Source: Bordetella parapertussis (GTDB taxonomy: Bacteria > Pseudomonadota > Gammaproteobacteria > Burkholderiales > Burkholderiaceae_C). Taken from it: a stretch of 5,414 nucleotides of DNA. The position numbers and the translations under genes were made by a program. Below the pieces are notes generated by a model. The model made no database searches, was not told the origin of the DNA, and was given only the letters and a program-made list of their open reading frames with translations. Shown here in pieces: positions 1-4,903 of this stretch (position 1 is its first letter; each line of letters opens with the position of its first letter). The stretch is from NCBI GenBank assembly GCA_943328885.2, contig CALQBT020000216.1, forward strand, positions 1-5,414, read 5' to 3'.

Positions 1-126
1 GTGCAGCAGATCGGCAAGGTCGAGTGATGCCTCGGGGTCGACGCTGGTCTGCGGCGCTGCGCGCAACTGCTGCGCTCAGCCTGCGCTGGGCTAGGATGCT
101 GGTGTCTCAACACTGGCCATACCGTC
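1..126. other. Upstream region of the thiolase operon; possible edge of a neighbouring gene
   Basis: No complete gene is present. On the + strand, bases 1-27 read as eight codons (VQQIGKVE) and a TGA, which could be the last codons of a preceding gene. On the - strand, bases 66 to 1 are open from a TTG as LRAAPQTSVDPEASLDLADLLH and then run off the window. This could be the N-terminus of a divergent gene, and an N-terminal 'DLADLLH' would suit a MarR-type regulator, but 22 residues cannot establish that. Both readings have high third-position GC, so codon bias does not choose between them. Bases 67-126 look non-coding and should carry the control signals of the thiolase gene. Confidence 0.35.
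92..97 (+). promoter_or_regulatory. Possible -10 element of the thiolase operon
   Basis: TAGGAT matches the sigma-70 -10 consensus at four of six positions and lies 29 bases before the thiolase ATG, so transcription would begin about 20-25 bases upstream of the start codon. No good -35 hexamer is seen at the expected distance; the best is CTGCGC around 70-75. This is a weak call made from position and resemblance only. Confidence 0.2.
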
Positions 127-1296
127 ATGCAACCTGACACCACCGCCTGCATCGCAGGCGCTTACGAGCACCCTTTGCGCTATGCGCCCGACAAGTCGAT
201 CGCGCAACTGCATGCCGAATGCGCCAGAGGCGCGCTCGACGACGCGGGACTGAGCTTTGCAGACGTCGATGGCTATTTCTGTGCCGCCGATGCGCCGGGC
301 GGTATTCCGGCGCTGATGGTCGACTACATGAACCTGAAGGTCAAACAGGTCGATGGCACTGAGTCGGGCGGCTGCTCGTACATCAGCCATGTCGGCAAGG
401 CGGCGCAAGCCATTGCCGATGGCCGTTGTTCGGTGGCGCTGATCACCTTGGCTGGCAAGCCGCGCAGCAGCGGCCAAGCCACAGGCACCGAGATCCGCGT
501 GCTACCGCCTGAGCGTCCCGCCTCAGCCTGGGAGGCGCCCTATGGCTGGACCGTCGCGGGCCTGTACGCCAACTACGCCCGCCGCCACATGCACCAATAC
601 GGCACCACGCCCGAGCAAATGGCCTGGGTCAAGGTCTCGGCCTCGCGGCATGCGCAACACAACCCGAATGCGCTGCTGCGCAAGCTGTACACGGTCGAGG
701 ACGTGCTCGCGTCGCCGATGGTCGCCGACCCACTGCGCCGCCTCGACTGCTGCGTGATCACCGACGGCGGCGGCGCGCTGGTGCTGGTCAATGCGGCGGT
801 GGCCCGGACCCTGAAGCGCCCGCTGGTGCGCGTCAGGGGTTTCGGGGAGACCGTCAGGACCAACGAGGCGGGCCGCGCCGACATGCTCGAAACCGGTGCG
901 TCGGTCTCGGGCGCCAGGGCCTTCGAGCAGGCCGGGCTCAAGCCCGCCGATGTGCACTACGCGTCGATCTACGACAACTTCTCGATCATGGTGCTGATGC
1001 AACTCGAGGACCTGGGTTTTTGTGCCAAGGGCCAGAGCGGGCGTTTCGTGGCCGACGGCAACTTGATCTCGGGGGTGGGCAAATTGCCGTGGAACACCGA
1101 CGGCGGTGGCCTGTGCAACAACCATCCACAAAACCGCGGTGGCATCACCAAGGTCATCGAAGCCGTGCGCCAGCTGCGCGGCGAGGCGCATCCTGCGGTC
1201 CAGGTCAAGGATTGCGGCATCGCCATCGCCAGCGGCCCCGGCATGGTGCTGGGCATCGGCCACGCGCACGCCACGGTCGTTCTGGAGAGAATGTGA
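127..1296 (+). CDS. Thiolase-fold protein, SCP-x/lipid-transfer type
   Basis: This 389-residue protein has the usual length for the SCP-x-like thiolases that act on CoA thioesters in the cytoplasm. Recognisable blocks are the N-terminal 'AGAYEHP' start, VDGTESGGCSYISHVGKAAQA (76-95, the nucleophile-loop region), ITDGGGALVLV (211-221), IYDNFSIMVLMQLEDLGFC (281-299), LPWNTDGGGLCNNHP (320-334) and a C-terminal IASGPGMVLG (367-376). Aligning the SGG at 80-82 with the loop of ordinary thiolases puts Thr78 where the catalytic Cys normally sits. Cys83 is close by but out of register. The protein may therefore be a retro-aldolase or another C-C lyase, as known for the Ltp2-ChsH2 pair, and not a 3-ketoacyl-CoA thiolase. 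The ATG at 127 gives the family's normal N-terminus but has no clear Shine-Dalgarno sequence. The next gene starts inside its stop codon. Family is confident; the reaction is unknown. Confidence 0.9.
   Translation: MQPDTTACIAGAYEHPLRYAPDKSIAQLHAECARGALDDAGLSFADVDGYFCAADAPGGIPALMVDYMNLKVKQVDGTESGGCSYISHVGKAAQAIADGRCSVALITLAGKPRSSGQATGTEIRVLPPERPASAWEAPYGWTVAGLYANYARRHMHQYGTTPEQMAWVKVSASRHAQHNPNALLRKLYTVEDVLASPMVADPLRRLDCCVITDGGGALVLVNAAVARTLKRPLVRVRGFGETVRTNEAGRADMLETGASVSGARAFEQAGLKPADVHYASIYDNFSIMVLMQLEDLGFCAKGQSGRFVADGNLISGVGKLPWNTDGGGLCNNHPQNRGGITKVIEAVRQLRGEAHPAVQVKDCGIAIASGPGMVLGIGHAHATVVLERM
1284..1287 (+). promoter_or_regulatory. Ribosome binding site for the DUF35 gene
   Basis: GGAG lies eight bases before the ATG at 1296, inside the last codons of the thiolase gene. 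It fixes the start of the DUF35 gene and, with the TGATG stop/start overlap at 1294-1298, indicates translational coupling of the two products. Confidence 0.7.
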
Positions 1297-1697
1297 TGAG
1301 CGAGATCGATACCTTGCGCCAAGACCCTTACGTCGCGGCTTTTCCCGAGACCCTGCCGTTCTGGGCGGCGGCGGCCAAGGGCGTGTTCATGCTGCCGCGC
1401 TGCAAGCGCTGCGAGCAGGTCCATTGGCACCCGCGGGCTTTCTGTCCTTTCTGCCACGACACCGAGCTCGAGTGGGTGGCGGCATCGGGGCGTGGCAAGG
1501 TCTACTCGTATTCCATCGTTCGACACCCGCAGACACCTTATGTGCTGGCCTATGTCGAGATCGACGAGGGCTTGCTGCTGATGAGCAACATCGTCGACTG
1601 CGAGTTCGATGCGGTGCATGTCGGCATGCCGGTGCAGGTGCGGATGCGGCCGACGGCGGAAGGCCGGCACGCGCCGGTGTTCGGTCCTATTCCTTGA
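1296..1697 (+). CDS. DUF35 protein (zinc ribbon plus OB fold), partner of the thiolase
   Basis: This is a 133-residue protein of the DUF35/Zn-ribbon OB-fold family, at normal length. An N-terminal helical stretch (about 1-30) is followed by a rubredoxin-like zinc ribbon with Cys36-x2-Cys39 and Cys50-x2-Cys53. An OB fold covers about 58-130, with GRGKVYSYSIV (66-76), YVLAYVEIDEG (82-92) and a C-terminal HAPVFGPIP. Characterised DUF35 proteins bind a thiolase-fold partner and help bind or channel acyl-CoA; examples are ChsH2 with Ltp2 and the bridging subunit of the archaeal thiolase/HMG-CoA synthase complex. The start used here overlaps the thiolase TGA (TGATG) and has a good ribosome site. 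The longer open frame upstream is thiolase DNA read out of frame. Complex formation with the upstream product is inferred from family and overlap. Confidence 0.9.
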   Translation: MSEIDTLRQDPYVAAFPETLPFWAAAAKGVFMLPRCKRCEQVHWHPRAFCPFCHDTELEWVAASGRGKVYSYSIVRHPQTPYVLAYVEIDEGLLLMSNIVDCEFDAVHVGMPVQVRMRPTAEGRHAPVFGPIP

Positions 1698-1734
1698 CCG
1701 CCGGACCTGCCACTTTGGCCGGGTCAAGCCTTTT
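1693..1734 (+). terminator. Stem-loop with short T run, possible attenuator
   Basis: CTTGACC (1693-1699) pairs perfectly with GGTCAAG (1722-1728). Three more pairs are possible inward (GCC 1700-1702 with GGC 1717-1719) if two bases bulge. The stem is followed by CCTTTTC with TTTT at 1731-1734. It overlaps the stop codon of the DUF35 gene and lies in the 49-base gap before the lyase gene. The T run is short, so full termination is doubtful; partial termination or RNA processing is possible. Confidence 0.3.
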
Positions 1735-1746
1735 CAAGCACACCAT

Positions 1747-2544
1747 ATGACAAGAGCAGACAAACCGATTCGAACCGACATCGGTTGGAGCGACGCCAGC
1801 AGCATCACCTTGTTCGGCAAGGACTTTCCCAGCGAAATACTTGGGCACCTCAACCTGGGCGACATGGGTTTCATGGAGCTCACTGGGCGGGTTCCGAACG
1901 CCCAGGAGTCGCGCATGTTCAACGCGATGGTCGTCACCTTGGTCGAGCACGGCATCACGCCGAGCGCGCTGGTCGCTCGCATGACCTATCTGGGGGCGCC
2001 CGAGTCTATGCAGGGCGCGGTGGCCGCCGGCTTGAATGGCTTGGGAACGGTTTTTGTCGGCAGCATCGAGGGCGCTGCCAGGATGTTGTCGCAGGCGATG
2101 CCCGCAGCGCAGCCCGATGCCGACTTTGCAGCCTTGGCCGCGCCGATCGTCGAGTCGTTCCAGTCCCAAAAGCGCATCGTGCCTGGCATCGGCCACCCTT
2201 TCCACAAGCCGATCGATCCGCGCACGCCGCGCTTGCAGGCCATCGCCAGGGAAACGGGGTTTGACGGGCCGTACCTGGCCTTGATGACCGCGATCTCGGA
2301 CGAAGCGGGGCGGCGCAGTGGCAAGCCCTTGCCGGTCAATGCGACCGGGGCGATCGGCGCGCTGTGTTGCGAGATGGGCTTTGACTGGAAGATCTGCCGG
2401 GGCCTGGGCGTGATGGCGCGTGCCGTCGGTCTGGTCGGTCATATCCTCGAGGAGTCGCGCCGGCCGATGGCCGCCGAGATATGGCATTCGATCGAGGCCA
2501 GGGCCACGGCCCACTTCCATGCTGAACCTGACCCGCCAGGGTAA
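1747..2544 (+). CDS. Citryl-CoA-lyase-like protein (citrate synthase fold)
   Basis: This 265-residue protein resembles stand-alone citryl-CoA lyases and the C-terminal lyase domain of ATP-citrate lyase. Family blocks are the N-terminal IRTDIGWSDASSITLFG, MELTGRVPN (43-51), LVEHGITPSALVARMTYLGAP (65-85), GIGHPFHKPIDPR (147-159), PVNATGAIGALCCEMG (196-211) and ARAVGLVGHILEE (224-236). His68 and His150 match the two catalytic histidines of the fold, and Arg225 and His232 lie in the substrate-binding helix. Where citrate synthase and ATP-citrate lyase have the catalytic Asp (N-x-D-G), this protein has Thr200 (NATG). It probably cleaves or forms a C-C bond in a CoA thioester; true citryl-CoA cleavage is not shown. 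The ATG at 1747 gives the family's usual N-terminus, although the frame is open further upstream and no clear Shine-Dalgarno is visible. It sits 49 bases after the DUF35 gene. Confidence 0.85.
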   Translation: MTRADKPIRTDIGWSDASSITLFGKDFPSEILGHLNLGDMGFMELTGRVPNAQESRMFNAMVVTLVEHGITPSALVARMTYLGAPESMQGAVAAGLNGLGTVFVGSIEGAARMLSQAMPAAQPDADFAALAAPIVESFQSQKRIVPGIGHPFHKPIDPRTPRLQAIARETGFDGPYLALMTAISDEAGRRSGKPLPVNATGAIGALCCEMGFDWKICRGLGVMARAVGLVGHILEESRRPMAAEIWHSIEARATAHFHAEPDPPG

Positions 2545-2560
2545 GCTGTCCCGCCGGCAC

Positions 2561-2580
2561 TGCCCTGCCGGTGCAGGGCA
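2561..2580 (+). promoter_or_regulatory. Perfect 8-bp hairpin before the hydrolase gene
   Basis: TGCCCTGC (2561-2568) and GCAGGGCA (2573-2580) are exact reverse complements around the loop CGGT. The hairpin lies in the 47-base gap between lyase and hydrolase genes. No T run follows, so it is a poor intrinsic terminator. Its right arm contains AGGG (2575-2578), the only Shine-Dalgarno-like sequence before the hydrolase ATG at 2592, so folding could mask that site. The function is inferred. Confidence 0.4.
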
Positions 2581-2591
2581 AGCCTCTTGCA

Positions 2592-3629
2592 ATGGATAAC
2601 CCCCACACCATGACATTCCCGATCACCGAACACACGCTCAAGACCGCACGCCACACCACGGGCTATCTCGAATGCGGTGCGCCGGATGCGCCGCTGCTGG
2701 TCTTTGTCCATGGCTGGCCCGAGTTGTCGATCTCCTGGCGTCACCAACTGCCGGTCTTTGCCGCGCTGGGTTTTCGCTGCATCGCGCCCGACATGCGCGG
2801 CTACGGCCGATCGGCCACCTACACCCGTCACGAAGACTTCGCGCAGGCGCTGATCGTCGACGACATGCTCGAACTGCTGACCTCGCTGGGCCGCGACCAA
2901 GCGGTCTGGATCGGCCACGACTGGGGCAGCCCGGTGGTCTGGAACATCGCCAGCCACCATCCCGACAAGACGGTCGGCGTGGTGAGTCTTTGCGTGCCTT
3001 ATCTCTCGGCCGGGTTTGCGCCCGAGACGATCATTCCCTGGGTCGACCGCGAGGTCTACCCTGAGGACAGCTATCCCGCCGGGCAATGGGATTACATGCT
3101 GTTTTACCGCGAGAGCTTCGACAAGGCTTGCAAGGGTTTCGAGGCCAATGTTGGCAATGCCGTCAAGGCGCTGTTTCGCAAGGGTGACCCTGCGTCGGTC
3201 GGCAAACCTGCTCGCACGGCCTCGGTCCGCCAAGGCGGTGGTTTCTTCGGGGGCGGTGCTTGCCCTGATCTGCCGCGCGACGGCGATGTGATCACCGAAG
3301 TCGATCTGGCGGCCTACACTGCCGCGCTGACGCGGCATGGCTTTTTCGGACCGGATTCCTGGTACATGAACGGCCAGGCCAACATCGCTTATGCGGCGCT
3401 GGCGCGCAACGCCGGCAAGCTCGCGATGCCGGTGCTGTTCCTGCACGGTGAGTACGACGCGGTCTGCGAGACGGTTCGATCGCGGCTCGCCGACCCGATG
3501 CGCAGCGACTGCGTCGACCTGACCGAGGTCGTGGTGAAGTCGGGCCACTGGATGGCGCAGGAGCAGCCGGTGGCGGTCAACGCCGCGCTGGCCCGCTGGC
3601 TGTCAACCCGGCTGGGTACGTACTGGTAG
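2592..3629 (+). CDS. Alpha/beta hydrolase, epoxide-hydrolase type
   Basis: This 345-residue protein has an alpha/beta-hydrolase core with a cap domain. Visible landmarks are HGWPE (40-44, oxyanion hole region), DMRGYGRS (67-74), GHDWGS (108-113) with Asp110 as the expected nucleophile, HGEYDAVC (285-292) with Asp289 as the likely acid, and SGHWMAQEQP (318-327) with His319 as the base. Cap tyrosines fitting epoxide opening are Tyr168 (DYMLFYR) and Tyr258 (SWYMNG). Asp at the nucleophile position favours an epoxide hydrolase over a serine esterase; a fluoroacetate-dehalogenase-like activity is an alternative. There is no signal peptide, so it should be cytoplasmic. ATG 2592 was chosen because the upstream GTG at 2571 lies within a hairpin; ATG 2610 (339 residues) is also possible. 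It is the last + strand gene, and its membership of the upstream operon is likely but not proven. Confidence 0.87.
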   Translation: MDNPHTMTFPITEHTLKTARHTTGYLECGAPDAPLLVFVHGWPELSISWRHQLPVFAALGFRCIAPDMRGYGRSATYTRHEDFAQALIVDDMLELLTSLGRDQAVWIGHDWGSPVVWNIASHHPDKTVGVVSLCVPYLSAGFAPETIIPWVDREVYPEDSYPAGQWDYMLFYRESFDKACKGFEANVGNAVKALFRKGDPASVGKPARTASVRQGGGFFGGGACPDLPRDGDVITEVDLAAYTAALTRHGFFGPDSWYMNGQANIAYAALARNAGKLAMPVLFLHGEYDAVCETVRSRLADPMRSDCVDLTEVVVKSGHWMAQEQPVAVNAALARWLSTRLGTYW

Positions 3630-3643
3630 GCGCGGTAGGCGCG
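3626..3643 (+). repeat. 9-bp tandem duplication at the hydrolase stop codon
   Basis: GTAGGCGCG occurs twice with no gap, at 3626-3634 and 3635-3643. The first copy includes the TAG stop of the hydrolase gene. The second runs into the palindrome GGCGCGCC (3638-3645). It fills much of the 26-base convergent gap, where no hairpin with a T run is seen on either strand. Confidence 0.6.
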
Positions 3644-3655
3644 CCGGCGGCTTGA

Positions 3656-4165
3656 TCAGTCGGGCTGTATCCGCGCCTCGCGGATCAGCCTTTCATAGCG
3701 GTTCTTTTCGCTGCTCACCATCGCGGCCCACCGCTCGACCGATGCGGGCAGCACCTCGCCGCCGGCCGACGCGAGCCGGGTCTTGAGCTCTTCGGTGGCC
3801 AATGCGCGTTGCGTCTCGGCGTGTAGCCGGGCCAGCACCGGTTGTGCCGGCTGGCGTAGGTGATGCTCGACGGTGCCGCCTTGGCCGCGGCGATGAAGCG
3901 CGCGATCGTGGTGTGCGGCGAGCCCGCGCTGACCGCCAGCACCACCGGAACGCGCCCGACCAGCGACACCGGCGTGATGTCGCGCGCCAAGTCGTAGAGC
4001 GCGGGCTGGTACAGCGAGACATTGGCGGCCAGCGCGTTGGCCGCCAGCATCAGCGTGTGGCCGTCGGGCACTGTCTATGAGTGAGCTCACGGCGATGTTG
4101 GTGCCGGCGCCGGGTTTGTTCTCGACGATCACTGGCTGGCCCAGGTCGGCCTTGGGGCGCTCAGC
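3656..4165 (-). pseudogene. Remnant of a Bug/TctC-type solute-binding protein gene
   Basis: The reading frame is broken but the family is clear. Bug proteins are periplasmic binding proteins of about 320 residues, often linked to TctAB-type carriers. From about 4165 down, one frame reads ADLGQPVIVENKPGAGTNIAV, the usual N-lobe motif. At about 4072-4090 the homology moves to another frame, which reads PDGHTLMLAANALAANVSLYQ and on to ITYAS (ending near 3850). It then returns to the first frame as QPVLARLHAETQRALATEELKTRL and ends with the typical C-terminus ERLIREARIQPD and a TGA at 3656. Between ITYAS and QPVLARL roughly 100-130 residues of the normal protein are missing, including the HVPYKG-type region. 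The signal peptide and first strand are also missing, because the remnant abuts hpaH DNA. Two deletions plus a frameshift rule out a functional binding protein. Confidence 0.85.
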
Positions 4166-4430
4166 AGGTCCGGGCGAGGATGAAGGCAAGCTCGACCTCG
4201 ACCCGTGGCGCGATGAATCGGTCGGCCGGAATGTCGCCGCCGCTGGCGAAGAACATGTCGGCCATCAGCGGCGCGTGGTCGGGCTCATTGATCTGGCTGG
4301 CCTGTTGCATCGCGTAGCCGTCGTCTATCGTCATCTGCGGGTGCTGCTGGGAGAAATTACGCAGCGGCTGACGCGTCTTGCCCGCTTCAAAGAGCTGGCG
4401 CGCAAGTGCGGCAAGGGTCTCGGGGTTCAT
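4161..4430 (-). pseudogene. hpaH: Truncated, internally deleted 2-oxo-hept-3-ene-1,7-dioate hydratase
   Basis: The open frame encodes 89 residues, whereas HpaH hydratases have about 267. The normal protein hydrates 2-oxohept-3-ene-1,7-dioate late in homoprotocatechuate breakdown. The start (MNPETLAALARQLFEAG) and MTIDDGYAMQ (33-42) are normal. The next residues are QASQINEPDHAPLMADMFF, which in intact enzymes follow about 27 residues later, so the REWV...GHKIGLTSKAMQ segment is missing in frame. The match continues through DIPADRFIAPRVEVELAFILA (66-86) and then stops. The TGA at 4161 follows immediately, and the sequence merges into the Bug remnant. About 180 C-terminal residues are gone. The start lies 13 bases after the hpaF stop, with a plausible GAAAGAG ribosome site, so it may still be transcribed and translated. 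Activity is very unlikely. Confidence 0.88.
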
Positions 4431-4443
4431 GCTGCCGACTCTT

Positions 4444-4893
4444 TCAGGGTTTGGGCTGGAACAGCGGGTGCAGGCTGCTGTTCTTGGCGTCGAAGACTTC
4501 GGGGCCTTCGTCGATCTGCAGCGTCACGCCGATCGGCCGATGCGCGAACTGGGGCGCGAAGTGGGCCTTGGCCACCGCCTCGAGGCGCTGGCCGGCGAGT
4601 TGCTGCAGCGCTGCACTGCGGCCGCGGCCCATGCGCAGGTTGAGGTAGACAAAGCCGTAGTCCGTGGTCTGGCCTGCCGCCCGGCCTGCCGCACCGCCAT
4701 CGGCGACCGCGAAATGCGGTGCCGGGTAGGCCAGCACCCTGACGCCGCCGGTCGGAAAGACCTGCTTGCCGACTTCGTCTTTGACGCCGAGCATCGCGTC
4801 GGCCAGGCTGCGGCACAGCGCGTCGATGTCGCTGCCGCCTTGGGCGATGGGTGCGTCGAGGTTGCCGGTGTAGAGGATCACGAGGTGGGGCAT
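4444..4893 (-). CDS. hpaF: 5-carboxymethyl-2-hydroxymuconate delta-isomerase
   Basis: This 149-residue cytoplasmic isomerase belongs to the homoprotocatechuate meta pathway, where it converts 5-carboxymethyl-2-hydroxymuconate to its 2-oxo isomer after ring cleavage and semialdehyde oxidation. It starts MPHLVILYTGNL; Pro2 becomes the N-terminal catalytic proline after Met removal, as in the tautomerase-related CHMI family. Further family blocks are DALCRSLADAML (24-35), VFPTGGVRVLAYPAPHFAVADG (45-66), FVYLNLRMGRGRSAA (81-95), HFAPQFAHRPIGVTLQIDE (111-129) and a KNSSLHPLF end. It is somewhat longer than the enterobacterial enzyme (about 126), mainly through loops near 36-44 and 66-78. The ATG lies 10 bases after the hpaD stop with a weak GAAGA ribosome site. 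The frame is intact, so it looks functional even though the downstream hydratase gene is destroyed. Confidence 0.9.
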   Translation of the reverse strand: MPHLVILYTGNLDAPIAQGGSDIDALCRSLADAMLGVKDEVGKQVFPTGGVRVLAYPAPHFAVADGGAAGRAAGQTTDYGFVYLNLRMGRGRSAALQQLAGQRLEAVAKAHFAPQFAHRPIGVTLQIDEGPEVFDAKNSSLHPLFQPKP

Positions 4894-4903
4894 GGCCGCG
4901 TCT

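Noticed and set aside
102..113. GTGT-CTCA-ACAC inverted repeat before the thiolase start, as a regulator operator
   Set aside because: The arms are only four bases and extend only through mismatches and G-T pairs, so it is too short to support as a binding site.
523..1269. A 248-codon open frame on the - strand opposite the thiolase gene
   Set aside because: It has no family resemblance and shadow-like composition, and it lies entirely within a well-supported thiolase gene.
1687..2616. A 309-codon open frame on the - strand opposite the citryl-CoA-lyase-like gene
   Set aside because: It is antisense to a clear family member, and its Arg/His/Gln/Asp-rich product has no recognisable domain.
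2439..3548. A 369-codon open frame on the - strand opposite the hydrolase gene
   Set aside because: It is antisense to a gene with a full set of alpha/beta-hydrolase motifs, shows no recognisable domain, and is rich in Arg, His, Gly and Ala as expected from reading GC-rich coding DNA backwards.
3638..3649. Overlapping palindromes GGCGCGCC and CGCCGGCG as a bidirectional terminator
   Set aside because: They have no loop and no T run on either side, and short GC palindromes are common by chance at this base composition.
3715..4071. Bug fragment considered as a stand-alone small protein starting at a GTG
   Set aside because: Only the part from PDGHTL to ITYAS resembles the family; the rest is out-of-frame sequence. 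It lacks a signal peptide and both lobes needed for binding.
4072..4090. Programmed ribosomal frameshifting as an explanation for the broken Bug frame
   Set aside because: No slippery sequence is obvious, and shifting would not restore the missing N-terminus or the roughly 100 missing internal residues.
4077..4643. A 188-codon + strand open frame across the hpaH remnant, considered as a possible new gene in the decayed zone
   Set aside because: It is antisense to clear hpaH and hpaF homology, has no recognisable motif and its C-terminal half is low-complexity Arg/Gly/Ala. Decay of the opposite strand does not make it a gene.
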